A DNA stretch of 64,000 nucleotides from Collinsella aerofaciens (GTDB taxonomy: Bacteria; Actinomycetota; Coriobacteriia; Coriobacteriales; Coriobacteriaceae), in the NCBI GenBank assembly GCA_030826265.1, contig JAPJOH010000004.1, forward strand, positions 1-64,000, given 5' to 3'. Position 1 is the stretch's first letter, and every line of letters begins with the position of its first letter. Shown here piece after piece: positions 9,185 to 18,617 of the stretch. Made by a program: the position numbers and the translations under genes. The notes under the pieces are model-generated. The model was given only the letters and a program-made list of their open reading frames with translations, ran no database searches and was not told the origin of the DNA.

Positions 9185-10123
9185 ATGACAGACATCGTCC
9201 ACGTCGAAAACCTCGTCAAGCGCTACGACGACCTTATCGCGCTCGACCACTTTAGCCTGAGCATCGCCCCCGGCGAGATCTTTGGCCTGCTGGGCCCCAA
9301 CGGCTCGGGCAAAACCACGTCCATCAACTGTATCCTGCAGCTGCTTGCCTACGACAAAGGCACCATCGAGCTCTTTGGCGAGCCCATGACGCCCGCTCGC
9401 TACGACCTCAAGCGCCGCATCGGCGTGGTGCCGCAACAGGTGGCGGTGTTCGACGAGCTCACCGTGCGCGAGAACATCGACTATTTCTGCAGCCTTTACG
9501 TTAGCGACCGCAAGCGCCGCCGCGCGCTGGTGGACGAGGCGATCGACTTTGTCGGCTTGGGCGACTTTACCAAGTTTCGCCCCGGCAAGCTCTCGGGCGG
9601 CCTGGCGCGTCGCCTCAACATCGCCTGCGGCATCGCGCACAAGCCCGAGCTCATCTTCTTTGACGAGCCCACGGTGGCGGTCGACCCGCAGAGTCGCAAC
9701 GCCATCCTGGAGGGCATCTGCCGCCTGCGCGACGAGGGCGCCACGGTGGTGTATACCAGCCATTATATGGAGGAAGTCGAGCAGATCTGCAGCCGCATCA
9801 TGATCATGGACGGCGGGCGCGTGCTGGCGCAGGGCACCAACGACGAACTCAAGCGCATGATTCAGATGGGCGAGCGCGTGACCGTCGAGGTAGGCGCCGT
9901 CGAGCCCGCCACGGTCGAGCGGTTGCGCGCCCTCGAGCACGTGCTCAGCGTCGATCTGTCCGGCGGCGAGCTCGTCTGCACCTGCGAGGCGAGTCCGCAC
10001 AACCTGGTCGACATCCTCGACACATTGCGCGCCGCCGACGTGGCGCTCGGCCGCGTGTGGAGCGAGCCGCCGACCCTCAACGACGTGTTCCTCGAGATCA
10101 CCGGCCGCGAGCTGCGCGACTAG
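9185..10123 (+). CDS. ABC-2 exporter ATP-binding protein
   Basis: This 312-residue ATPase powers the two permeases that follow. Walker A is GPNGSGKTT, the signature is LSGGLARRL and Walker B is LIFFDEPTVAVDP; the C-terminal ~80 residues are the accessory domain common in drug, lantibiotic and NatA-type exporters. The ATG at 9185 is preceded by AGAAGGG; the open frame extends further upstream without a better start. The gene is divergent from the kinase gene, with about 200 bp between them, and is first in a three-gene operon. Whether it exports a lantibiotic, drug or lipid cannot be read from the sequence. Confidence 0.94.
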   Translation: MTDIVHVENLVKRYDDLIALDHFSLSIAPGEIFGLLGPNGSGKTTSINCILQLLAYDKGTIELFGEPMTPARYDLKRRIGVVPQQVAVFDELTVRENIDYFCSLYVSDRKRRRALVDEAIDFVGLGDFTKFRPGKLSGGLARRLNIACGIAHKPELIFFDEPTVAVDPQSRNAILEGICRLRDEGATVVYTSHYMEEVEQICSRIMIMDGGRVLAQGTNDELKRMIQMGERVTVEVGAVEPATVERLRALEHVLSVDLSGGELVCTCEASPHNLVDILDTLRAADVALGRVWSEPPTLNDVFLEITGRELRD

Positions 10124-10132
10124 GGGGCGGTC

Positions 10133-11320
10133 ATGTTCAACACCATTATCATTACGGTCAAGACGCTGCTGCGCCGGCCGAGCACGTGGGTTTGGGGCGC
10201 TCTCTTTCCCGTCGCGCTTTCCACGATGTTCATGTTTATGTTTGCGAACCTGAGCTCCGACGGCAGGATCGACCCGGTGCCGGTGGCCGTCGTGGCGGAC
10301 GAGGCCTGGGACGCCTCAACCTTTAAGGACGTGGCGACGTCGCTTGCCAAGGCAGGCGACGACCAGCTGCTCGATGTGAGCGAGTACGAAGACTTGGCTG
10401 CCGCGCGCAAAGCGCTCAAGGCCGGCGAGGTCGCGGGCATTTACACGGTGGATGCCGCGGGCACGCCCAAACTCACGTTGCTTTCGAGCTATGACAACTC
10501 GCGTGCGTCGTCGGTGCTCACTGACCGCAGCATCCTTGAGACGGTGGCAAGCTCGTATACACAAAATGCCGAGCTCATGCGCCAGATTGCCCAGGACAAA
10601 CCGGCGGCGCTCGCCGACCCCGAGGCGGTTGCGCGCGCTCTGTCGCTCGAGGGCGGCACCCGCCGCGTAAGCCTGACACGCACCACGCCCGATGGCACGG
10701 TCATCTACTATTACGCGCTCTTTGGCCTGGTGGCGATGATGTCTGCCGAGTTTGCCGCCTTGAGCGTCGTCGATCTGCAACCCAATCTGTCGGGCCTTGG
10801 CGCGCGCCGCTGCGCGGGTGGCCTTTCCAAAACGGCGTCGCTGGCCGGTATCTTTGTGGGCTCGTGGCTGGTCTCCTTTGCCTCGATGGCGATCGCGATC
10901 GGCTACGTGCGTCTGGTCGTGGGCGTCGACTTTGGCGGGCGCGAGGGGCTGTGTTTGGTGGGCGGCGCCGCTTCCGCGCTTGCCGCCACGGGCTTGGGAC
11001 TCTTTGTGGGCACGCTTCCCGTTAAGGGCGGCAAGGCGTCCAAGTCTGGCATCCTCACGGGCTTTGCCACTACGTGCGCCCTGTTCGCCGGCCTCTACGG
11101 CGAGCCAGCGATGGCGCTTGCCGACGACGTCGCCCGCGCCTGCCCGGCTGAGTGCTGGCTCAACCCCGTCAAGCTTATCTGCGACATGTTCAACCGCCTG
11201 TATTTCTTTGAAGACTTGGGACCTTTTGCCGTTCGCGCCGGCGCGCTGGTCCTCATGACGCTGGTGTTTGTCGCCGCCGCTACGCTGATCTTTGGAAGGA
11301 GCCGCTATGAGCACCTTTAA
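10133..11320 (+). CDS. ABC-2 type permease (first subunit)
   Basis: This 395-residue membrane protein has one N-terminal transmembrane helix, an extracytoplasmic domain of about 160 residues, then five or six C-terminal helices, as in the ABC2_membrane_3 family. It begins 9 bases after the ATPase stop and overlaps the next permease by 14 bases, so the three genes are likely co-translated. It probably forms a heterodimeric channel with the next gene product. Confidence 0.9.
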   Translation: MFNTIIITVKTLLRRPSTWVWGALFPVALSTMFMFMFANLSSDGRIDPVPVAVVADEAWDASTFKDVATSLAKAGDDQLLDVSEYEDLAAARKALKAGEVAGIYTVDAAGTPKLTLLSSYDNSRASSVLTDRSILETVASSYTQNAELMRQIAQDKPAALADPEAVARALSLEGGTRRVSLTRTTPDGTVIYYYALFGLVAMMSAEFAALSVVDLQPNLSGLGARRCAGGLSKTASLAGIFVGSWLVSFASMAIAIGYVRLVVGVDFGGREGLCLVGGAASALAATGLGLFVGTLPVKGGKASKSGILTGFATTCALFAGLYGEPAMALADDVARACPAECWLNPVKLICDMFNRLYFFEDLGPFAVRAGALVLMTLVFVAAATLIFGRSRYEHL

Positions 11321-12512
11321 GACCGCGCTTCGCATGGCGCTGGCGCACCCATTCTACCTGATCATCTACACGGTGTTCATTTCGCTCATGGGCGTATTCA
11401 TCGCGGCCTCGGTGAGCTGGAACTCGTCGCAGCTCACCGAGTACAAGCCCTACGATGCCAACGTGATCGTGGTCGACCGCGACGGCAGCGACCTTTCGCG
11501 TGCGCTTACCAAGCATCTGGGTTCGCGTTTTGAGCTGGTCACGGGCATCGGCGGCGACACCTACGATCTTGCGGACGCGCTCTCCAAGAGCAATAGTGCC
11601 AAGGGCAGCGCCGACTGCGTGTTCTTTATCCCGGAGGGGTTTGAGGACGACCTCGTTGCAGCCGCCCGCGCGGGGGAGTCCCTGCCCAAGCTCGATGTGA
11701 CCTACGGTGCCGGCACCATGGCGGCGGCGCTTTCGTCTGCCGAGGCCTCGCGCTGGATCTCGCTCGCGGGCGCTGCGGCGGCGCTTGAGCCCGCTGCTTC
11801 TAACGGCGACGTTGCCAAGGCCGCCGAGCATGCCGCTGCAAAGCGCGCGGAGGTCCAGATCGAGCAGGTCAAGGTCGACTCGACTGCTGCCGCCACGCTC
11901 GAGTCGTACTTCAACTTTGGCGCGTACGCGATTATCTCGTCGGTCATCGTGACGGTGGGACTGGTGTTCTCGGGCATGAACGAGCCCGAGCGCGTGCGCC
12001 GCATGGATGCCAGCCCGGTCTCCGAGCGTCAGCGTTCGCTTGCCGTGTTTGCGGCCGCCGCCGTGCTCACCGTCTGCATTTGGCTCGTGTCGAGTATGAT
12101 GGGCGTCGTGGGCTTTGCCGGCGCGGTTGCCGAGGTCGGCGCGGGTCGTGTGTGTCTGGCGCTGGCGGCGACGTTTGCCCTGGCGTGCACGCCGCTGGCC
12201 GTTGGCTTTGCGTTGTCGAGCCTGGGTGCGCGCGAGGAGCTGCTCAACGGCGTGGGCAACTTACTCGGCATGCTCATGACGTTTTTGGGCGGTGCCTGGA
12301 TGCCGCTGTCGCTCATGGGCTCGGCCGTGCAGACCGTGGCGCACTTTGTGCCGACATATTGGGTGAACGATGCGATCAGCAAGGCACTTGCCTCGGATCT
12401 GACGTCTGCCGTGCTGAGCGACATCGCCTGCGATCTGGGCGTCACGGTGCTCTTCGCCGCCGCCATTGCCGCCGTAGGTCTGGCCCTCGCACGCGCCAAA
12501 TCCCGCGCCTAG
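11307..12512 (+). CDS. ABC-2 type permease (second subunit)
   Basis: This 401-residue permease has the same layout as its neighbour: N-terminal helix, outside domain (about residues 40-210), then a C-terminal bundle of about six helices. The ATG at 11307 sits 6 bases behind GGAAGGA inside the end of the preceding gene; a TTG at 11292 in the same frame is less likely. No clear intrinsic terminator follows; the next 300 bases are repeats. Confidence 0.9.
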   Translation: MSTFKTALRMALAHPFYLIIYTVFISLMGVFIAASVSWNSSQLTEYKPYDANVIVVDRDGSDLSRALTKHLGSRFELVTGIGGDTYDLADALSKSNSAKGSADCVFFIPEGFEDDLVAAARAGESLPKLDVTYGAGTMAAALSSAEASRWISLAGAAAALEPAASNGDVAKAAEHAAAKRAEVQIEQVKVDSTAAATLESYFNFGAYAIISSVIVTVGLVFSGMNEPERVRRMDASPVSERQRSLAVFAAAAVLTVCIWLVSSMMGVVGFAGAVAEVGAGRVCLALAATFALACTPLAVGFALSSLGAREELLNGVGNLLGMLMTFLGGAWMPLSLMGSAVQTVAHFVPTYWVNDAISKALASDLTSAVLSDIACDLGVTVLFAAAIAAVGLALARAKSRA

Positions 12513-12836
12513 CCACCTAGTCATCGGGTACTCATTGGGGACAGACTTAAACGACCAAGAGTGGTCATTGGGGACAGACTTAAACGACTAGTCATTGGGG
12601 ACAGTCTTTGCCGAACCGCCGGCTTGCCGGCCGGGTTGCCAAGGACTGTCCTCAGCTGCCGGCAGAAAGGGAACGTCCCTAACTGCCGGGTGGCGAAAGA
12701 GTGTCCCCAACAGCTAGTCATTTAAGAACGCCCCAATGACTAGTCTGAAATAAAATCCAGGCCTCGCCCAAAAATAGTTCGCCATGGTTTACTATTACGC
12801 ACATAAAGTAGCAATAGGCTAACAATGGGGGATAGC
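12513..12836. repeat. Composite intergenic repeat, left copy
   Basis: No gene is present. The region holds several AGTCATTGGGGAC modules (12531-12555, 12563-12588, 12590-12612), an inverted one (12716-12743), and a block at about 12617-12740 that matches 17041-17194 module by module: CCGGnnTGCCGG, AAGGACTGTCC, AACTGCCGGGTGGCGAAAG, then the inverted ATTTAAG...CCCCAATGACT end. About 90 bases before the next start contain no confident promoter. Confidence 0.75.
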
Positions 12837-13550
12837 ATGGCGACGAAGCAAGCCTACGTCCAGGTCAAGGGGCTCAAGAAGCACTACGGCGATGGAGATG
12901 CACGCCTGACGGTGCTCGACGGCATCGACACGTCCATCAACCGCGGAGAGATCTGCGTCATGCTGGGGCCTTCGGGTTCGGGCAAGTCGACGTTTCTTAA
13001 CCTGATCGGCGGCCTGGAGGATGCCGACGGCGGCTCCATCATGGTGGACGGCTGCGACCTCACGGTGCTCAAGCCTACCGACCTGGGCGAGTGTCGCCGC
13101 CGTGAGCTGGGTTTTGTCTTCCAGTTCTACAACCTGGTGCCCGATCTCACCATCAAGGAGAACATCGAGGTCACGGCGCACCTGTCCAAAAACCCGCTCA
13201 ATGTCGACGACCTGCTGCGTTCGCTGGGCCTCTACGAGCACCGCAACAAGTTCCCGCGCCAGGTCTCGGGCGGCCAGCAGCAGCGCTGTGCCATCGGCCG
13301 TGCGCTCGTCAAAAACCCGGGCCTGCTGCTGTGCGACGAGCCCACCGGCGCGCTTGACTACAAGACGTCCAAGGAAATCCTGCAGCTCATGGAGGATGTC
13401 AACCGCACCTACGGCTGCACCATCATCATTGTCACCCACAATGCCGCCATCGCGCACATGGCCAATCGCGTGCTGCGCCTGCGCGACGGGCACATCGTCG
13501 AGGATGAGCTCAACGAGTCGCCCGTTGCGGCCGCCGAGCTCGATTGGTAG
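12837..13550 (+). CDS. ABC transporter ATP-binding protein, LolD/MacB type
   Basis: This 237-residue ATPase drives the FtsX-type permease encoded next. Walker A is GPSGSGKST, the signature VSGGQQQR, Walker B LLLCDEPTGALD and the switch His lies in IIVTHN, all typical of the MacB/LolD/FtsE group, which uses mechanotransmission rather than moving substrate through a channel. The second ATG at 12837 has GGGGGA 4 bases upstream; an ATG at 12825 would add four residues and has a poorer site. It is first in a three-gene operon with the permease and a methyltransferase. Confidence 0.93.
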   Translation: MATKQAYVQVKGLKKHYGDGDARLTVLDGIDTSINRGEICVMLGPSGSGKSTFLNLIGGLEDADGGSIMVDGCDLTVLKPTDLGECRRRELGFVFQFYNLVPDLTIKENIEVTAHLSKNPLNVDDLLRSLGLYEHRNKFPRQVSGGQQQRCAIGRALVKNPGLLLCDEPTGALDYKTSKEILQLMEDVNRTYGCTIIIVTHNAAIAHMANRVLRLRDGHIVEDELNESPVAAAELDW

Positions 13551-13558
13551 GCGGCGCC

Positions 13559-16225
13559 ATGACACCTCTCGCAAAACGTCTCCCGCGCGAGCTGCGCCGC
13601 AATATCGGCAAATACCTGGGCATCTTTTTGCTTATGTGCGGAAGCACCGCTCTCACCTCGGGATTTTTGCTCGCAGCGCATTCCATCGGCTGCCTTATCG
13701 ATGACATGCGCGATGCGTACGCGATTGAGGACGGCCGCGTGACCACCTCCTTCGAGGCTACCGACGATCAACTCAAGGCCGCCGAGGATGCAGCCGGCGA
13801 CGTCGGCGGCGTCACGCTCTACAAGAATTTCTCCATCGACGCCATCATCAAAAAGGTGTCCGGCGACGACGGCACCAAGCGCACGCTGCGCACCTATGCG
13901 CACCGCACCAAGGTCGATATCGCGTCCTACTGTGAGGGCAAGGAGCCCAAAACGGACGATGAGGTGGCAATCGACCGTGTCTTTGCCACCAACAACGGCC
14001 TCGCCGTGGGCGATAAGGTCGAGCTCGAGGGCCGCACCTACACCATCTGCGGCATCATGACCCAGCCCGATAGCCAGGCGCTGTTCCTCAACAATTCGGA
14101 CTTTACGGTGAACACCATCACGTACGGCGTGGCCGAGGTCACCGATGCCGGCTTTGCCGCGCTCGAGGATGCCGGCGGCGCGCCCGCCTACACCTACTCC
14201 TTTACCTTTGCCGATCGCGACCTCCCCACCGCGGATCGCATCGATGCGGAGCAAGATATGGTCGAGGCACTGACCGACGCCGATGCGCGCGTGGACGATC
14301 TGACCGACGCCGATTCCAATCAGGGCATTGGCTATGCGCGCGATGACGTGGACGGCGACTCCATGATGTGGATGACGCTGCTCGACATCATCATCGTGAT
14401 CATGGCGTTCGTCTTTGTGGTCCTTACCGACGCCACCATCGAGGAGGAGAGCGCCATCATCGGCACGCTGCTCGCCAGCGGTTATCGCCGTCGCGAGATC
14501 GTGCTGCACTACCTGGCACTTCCCGCCATCGTGGGCGTGGTCTCGGCGCTTTTGGGCACTGCGCTCGGCGTTGTGTTCTTTACCGAGCCCATGCGTAGTC
14601 TCTATTACGGGTCATACAGCCTGCCGCCCTTCCAGGTGTACTGGAGCTGGGAGATCTTTGTGAAGTGCGCCGTGGTTCCCGCCGCCGCGCTCATCCTCAT
14701 CACGCTGGTGGGTCTGCTTCGCAAGATGGGCAAGACGCCGTTGCAGTTTCTTCGTCACGAAGCGAGCGGCAAGTCGGGTACCAGGCGTGGCCTGCAGCTG
14801 CCGGAGCGCATGGGTTTTGTTTCCCGCTTCCGCCTGCGTATCTTCCTGCGCAATCTGGGCAACTTCGCCACGCTCTTCGTGGGCATTGCGTTCGCCTCGC
14901 TGCTGCTGCTCTTTGGCCTGGCGATTCTGCCCACGATGACGCACTACGCCGACAACCTCGAGACAAGCCTGGTCGCCGAGCACCGGTACACGCTCAAGGC
15001 CCCGCTGGAACTCGAGGGCACTGCCGAGGAGCGCGAACAGTGGTCGGCACTCGAGCGCTTGCAGTCGGTTGACGGCGCGCTGCTTTCTGCCGCTCAGGAT
15101 GCCGATGACGAGCTTGACGACGCGGCCGATGCGGCGCAGGCGGCAGCCGATGCCGCGACCGCATCTCCGTCTGCCGAGAGCCTGGCCGCAGCGCAGGACG
15201 CGCTCGCCAAGGTCCAGGACAAGAAGGATGCGCTTTATGCGCGCCTCGATGACCTTGCCGATGCTCTCGGCTGCGACCGCGATGAGGCTATCGACCTGAT
15301 CGGCAAGGCCTCTAAGATTGACACCGACAACGACGATATCCACCCGGTCAATACGACCGATAACGGCGCGGGCGCAATCGCACAGGCCGAGAAATACGCC
15401 GTCTACCAGCTGCAATACGACCGCGGTGGCGGAAATGGCGAGGAGACGATTTCCATCTACGGCATCTCGCCCGATTCGCGCTACTGGAAAGGGCTGGACG
15501 TCGGCAACGGACGCGTCGTCTTTGGCGGTGGCTTGCTCGACAAGTTTGGCTGGAGCGAGGGTCAGAAGGTTAAGCTTCGCGACAAGTACGAGGGCAAGAA
15601 TTATTCCTTTGAGTACGTGGGCAAGGACTGCGTTTGGGGCTCTAAGTCGGATATGAATGTCTATATGAGCATCGACGACTTTAACGAGCTGTTCGGCAAC
15701 GACGCCGCCTACTTTAACGGCTATGTGAGCGACGAGAAGCTCGACCTCGACGCGCGCTATTTTGCCGACGACACCACGCCCGACGACATGCGCGCCGTGG
15801 GTGATCAGTTCATCGGCATGATGAGCAAAATGATCGGCATGATGGTTGGGCTTGCGGTGTTCATCTTCTTACTGTTTATGTACCTGCTGACCAAGGCTGT
15901 GATCGACCACAGCGCCCGTTCGATCAGCTACATGAAAGTCTTTGGCTATCGCGATAGCGAGATCTCGCATCTGTACATCCGCTCGATCACGCTGTGCGTG
16001 GCGGCGTCGCTTGTGCTGAGCCTGCCGGTCATTATCGGCTCGCTCACGGCCATCTTCCGCTCGATGCTGCTCGCCTACAACGGCAATATCGAGATCTACG
16101 TGCCCGCTTGGTCCATGGTTGCTTGCGTCGGCGTTGGCTTTGCGACCTACCTGGTCGTGGCGCTGCTGCACACGCGCTCCATCAAGCGCGTGAGCCTCTC
16201 CGAGGCGCTGAAGGTCCAGGAATAG
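13559..16225 (+). CDS. FtsX-family ABC permease with large outside domain
   Basis: This 888-residue permease has two FtsX modules. An N-terminal helix (about residues 15-40) precedes an outside domain of about 220 residues, then three helices; a second helix-outside-three-helix unit follows. The second outside domain includes an Ala-rich coiled-coil stretch (about residues 505-580) enriched in Asp and Ala. This plan matches permeases that export lipids, peptides or antimicrobials or that activate cell-wall hydrolases. The ATG at 13559 lies 8 bases after the ATPase stop. Confidence 0.9.
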   Translation: MTPLAKRLPRELRRNIGKYLGIFLLMCGSTALTSGFLLAAHSIGCLIDDMRDAYAIEDGRVTTSFEATDDQLKAAEDAAGDVGGVTLYKNFSIDAIIKKVSGDDGTKRTLRTYAHRTKVDIASYCEGKEPKTDDEVAIDRVFATNNGLAVGDKVELEGRTYTICGIMTQPDSQALFLNNSDFTVNTITYGVAEVTDAGFAALEDAGGAPAYTYSFTFADRDLPTADRIDAEQDMVEALTDADARVDDLTDADSNQGIGYARDDVDGDSMMWMTLLDIIIVIMAFVFVVLTDATIEEESAIIGTLLASGYRRREIVLHYLALPAIVGVVSALLGTALGVVFFTEPMRSLYYGSYSLPPFQVYWSWEIFVKCAVVPAAALILITLVGLLRKMGKTPLQFLRHEASGKSGTRRGLQLPERMGFVSRFRLRIFLRNLGNFATLFVGIAFASLLLLFGLAILPTMTHYADNLETSLVAEHRYTLKAPLELEGTAEEREQWSALERLQSVDGALLSAAQDADDELDDAADAAQAAADAATASPSAESLAAAQDALAKVQDKKDALYARLDDLADALGCDRDEAIDLIGKASKIDTDNDDIHPVNTTDNGAGAIAQAEKYAVYQLQYDRGGGNGEETISIYGISPDSRYWKGLDVGNGRVVFGGGLLDKFGWSEGQKVKLRDKYEGKNYSFEYVGKDCVWGSKSDMNVYMSIDDFNELFGNDAAYFNGYVSDEKLDLDARYFADDTTPDDMRAVGDQFIGMMSKMIGMMVGLAVFIFLLFMYLLTKAVIDHSARSISYMKVFGYRDSEISHLYIRSITLCVAASLVLSLPVIIGSLTAIFRSMLLAYNGNIEIYVPAWSMVACVGVGFATYLVVALLHTRSIKRVSLSEALKVQE

Positions 16226-16233
16226 GAGGGCTC

Positions 16234-16878
16234 ATGGCAAGATCGGCAGAGGAGCTCAAGCAGCTCTCCATCAAGGAGTTCACCGAGGCGGCAAAGGTCT
16301 ACGAATCCGGCCATGCCGGCATTTACGAGATGTGCAAGGACGACTATCCGCAAATGCTCGAGGAGCTTGAGCTCGAACCGTTCGAGGACGCGCTCGACGT
16401 GGGCTGTGGAACCGGAGCCGTCCTAGAACTGCTCCACGCCCGGTACCCCAGCAAGCACTTGACTGGACTCGACCTCACACCCGGGATGATCGACGTCGCC
16501 CGGGCAAAGCAGCTCGATAACGTCAGCTTTGTCGTCGGAGACGCGGAGGCACTGCCCTTCGAGCCCCGGAGCTTCGACGCCGTGCTCTGCTCCAACAGCT
16601 TCCACCACTACCCGCATCCGGAGAGGTTTTTCGCCGAGGTGGCACGCGTCCTTCGGCCCGGCGGGCGACTGGTCCTTCGCGACTACACCTCGAACGATGT
16701 CGCGGTCTGGCTCATGAACAACATCGAGCTACCGCTGGCACGCCTCTTGGGCCATGGCGACGTGCGCATCCTCAAGCTGTCCGAGCTACGCGCGCTCGTC
16801 GAGGAATCCGGGCTCACTCCGCTCAAGCTCGAGGCACAGAAGGGATTCCGCGCGCATCTGGTCGCGCAAAAGGGCTAG
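16234..16878 (+). CDS. Class I SAM-dependent methyltransferase
   Basis: This 214-residue protein has a Rossmann-fold methyltransferase domain: motif I DVGCGTGAVLELL near residue 50, acidic residue in TGLDLTPGM, and a post-motif block with SFHHYPHPERF. It resembles the UbiE/Methyltransf_11 group. The ATG at 16234 follows AGGAGGG by 3 bases, and only 8 bases separate it from the permease stop, so it belongs to that operon. The substrate is unknown; context suggests a small molecule or lipid linked to the transporter. Confidence 0.88.
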   Translation: MARSAEELKQLSIKEFTEAAKVYESGHAGIYEMCKDDYPQMLEELELEPFEDALDVGCGTGAVLELLHARYPSKHLTGLDLTPGMIDVARAKQLDNVSFVVGDAEALPFEPRSFDAVLCSNSFHHYPHPERFFAEVARVLRPGGRLVLRDYTSNDVAVWLMNNIELPLARLLGHGDVRILKLSELRALVEESGLTPLKLEAQKGFRAHLVAQKG

Positions 16879-17279
16879 CGGTCCGCGCCAGGACGCTCCG
16901 TCACGCCAGGGCACGCCGTCAACGCCGCCACACCAGGGCACGCCATCAAACCAGATTGTGGCCACGCCAGAACGCGCCGCAAAACCAAGGCGCGCCGCCA
17001 CAAACGTGACGGCGCGTCCCTCTTACCAGATGCCGATGATTCGCCGGTCTGCCGGTCGGGTTGGCAAGGACTGTCCCTATATGCCGGCCTTCGGGGACGT
17101 TCCTTTCCTGCCGGCACTTGGGGACTGTCCCCAACTGCCGGGTGGCGAAAGAGTGTCCCTTGCGACTACTCATTTAAGTCTGTCCCCAATGACTGGGTGC
17201 CGTACTTGACTTTAACTCTGCTTTAACTGGTACCATCCTCTTATGTCTGTAACGCCATATAGACCGAGGGGATATATCT
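16879..17279. repeat. Composite intergenic repeat, right copy, with short tandem units
   Basis: No gene is seen. Positions 16900-16947 hold two imperfect tandem units of CACGCCAGGGCACGCC type. Positions 17041-17194 match 12617-12740 module by module. A promoter for the next gene may lie at 17206-17236. The two composite copies bracket the ABC/methyltransferase operon. Confidence 0.7.
17206..17236 (+). promoter_or_regulatory. Putative promoter of the DUF362 gene
   Basis: TTGACT (17206-17211) and TACCAT (17231-17236) are 19 bases apart, longer than the usual 17. The distance to the ATG at 17280 is suitable. This is a weak call on sequence alone. Confidence 0.35.
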
Positions 17280-18485
17280 ATGACCGCAACTACACCCGCA
17301 GCACCCGCTAAGGTGTACTTCACCAACTTGCGCACGCATGCTCGCGAGAGCCAGCTCGACAAGCTCAAGCGCCTCATCCGTCACGCCGGTATTGAGCAGA
17401 TCGACTTTGAGAACAAGTTCGTCGCCATCAAGATTCACTTTGGCGAGTTGGGCAACCTGAGCTTTTTGCGCCCCAACTACGCCCGCGCCGTCGCGGACGT
17501 CGTGAAGGAATTGGGTGGCAAGCCCTTTCTCACCGACTGCAACACGCTCTATGTCGGTAGCCGCAAAAACGCGCTCGAGCACATCGATACCGCCTACCAG
17601 AACGGCTTTACCCCGTATGCCACGGGTTGCCAGATCATCATCGCCGACGGCCTCAAGGGCACCGACGAGGCGCTCGTCCCGGTCGAGGGCGGAGAGTACG
17701 TGCACGAGGCTAAGATCGGTCAGGCGCTCATGGATGCCGATATCGTGATTAGCCTCACCCACTTTAAGGGCCATGAGCAGGCCGGCTTTGGCGGCGCCAT
17801 GAAGAACCTGGGTATGGGAGGCGGCAGCCGTGCCGGCAAGATGGAGCAGCATGCCGCCGGTAAGCCGAACGTCGCGACCGAGCACTGCGTTGGCTGCCGT
17901 GCCTGCGAAAAGATCTGCGCGCACGACGCCGTCTCGTTCAACGACACCCGCGAGCGCGAGCTTGCCAGCGGCGCTACTCGCACGGTGCACGTGGCCACCA
18001 TCGACCACGATCGCTGCGTGGGCTGCGGCCGCTGCATCGGCGTGTGCAACCAGGACGCCATCAAGCCCGGCTATGAGGCCGCGGCCGACGTGCTCAACTG
18101 CAAGATTGCCGAGTACACCAAGGCCGTCGTCGACGGCCGCCCGAGCTTTCATATCTCGCTTGCCATGGATATCAGCCCCAACTGCGATTGCCATCCCGAA
18201 AACGATACGCCTATCGTCAACGACATCGGCATGTTCGCGAGCTTCGACCCGGTCGCTATCGATCAGGCCTGCGCCGATGCCGTCATGGCATCCGAGCCGC
18301 TGCCCAACACCGAGCTCACCGACAGCGCCGCCAAGATGGAGCATAACCACGAGCATCTGGAGGGCGAGCAGGCGCGCGACCCCTTCTGCATCACGCATCC
18401 CGATACCGATTGGCGCGCGTGCATCGCGCATGCCGAGAAGATCGGCCTTGGCACGAGCGAGTACGAGCTCATCGAGGTCAAGTAG
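17280..18485 (+). CDS. DUF362 protein with two 4Fe-4S clusters
   Basis: This 401-residue cytoplasmic protein has an N-terminal DUF362 domain and a bacterial ferredoxin module in the middle: CVGCRACEKIC at about residues 205-215 and CVGCGRCIGVC at about 247-257, each followed by a distant partner Cys pattern for [4Fe-4S]. The remainder returns to the DUF362 fold. Members are thought to be electron carriers, but no substrate is known. The ATG follows GAGGGG by about 8 bases. It is monocistronic, with a strong terminator at 18537-18572. Confidence 0.9.
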   Translation: MTATTPAAPAKVYFTNLRTHARESQLDKLKRLIRHAGIEQIDFENKFVAIKIHFGELGNLSFLRPNYARAVADVVKELGGKPFLTDCNTLYVGSRKNALEHIDTAYQNGFTPYATGCQIIIADGLKGTDEALVPVEGGEYVHEAKIGQALMDADIVISLTHFKGHEQAGFGGAMKNLGMGGGSRAGKMEQHAAGKPNVATEHCVGCRACEKICAHDAVSFNDTRERELASGATRTVHVATIDHDRCVGCGRCIGVCNQDAIKPGYEAAADVLNCKIAEYTKAVVDGRPSFHISLAMDISPNCDCHPENDTPIVNDIGMFASFDPVAIDQACADAVMASEPLPNTELTDSAAKMEHNHEHLEGEQARDPFCITHPDTDWRACIAHAEKIGLGTSEYELIEVK

Positions 18486-18536
18486 CGCCTAGCTATTGGA
18501 CAAAACAAGCGTTTTTGTAGCGCAGCGTTAGCAAAA

Positions 18537-18572
18537 GCCGCCCGTGAGCACAGTGCCCGCGGGCGGCTTTTT
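18537..18572 (+). terminator. Intrinsic terminator of the DUF362 gene
   Basis: The 8-bp stem GCCGCCCG/CGGGCGGC (18537-18544 with 18560-18567) is followed by five T. Confidence 0.9.
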
Positions 18573-18617
18573 GGAAGTGCTAAGGGGTCAGATAGACTGG
18601 TAAACCGTCCTATTTGC

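Noticed and set aside
15994..16233. Upstream extension of the methyltransferase frame
   Set aside because: It overlaps the permease 3' end, and AGGAGGG marks the ATG at 16234.
16900..16950. Tandem CACGCCAGGGCACGCC units as a CRISPR-like array
   Set aside because: Only two imperfect units without unique spacers; no cas gene in the window.
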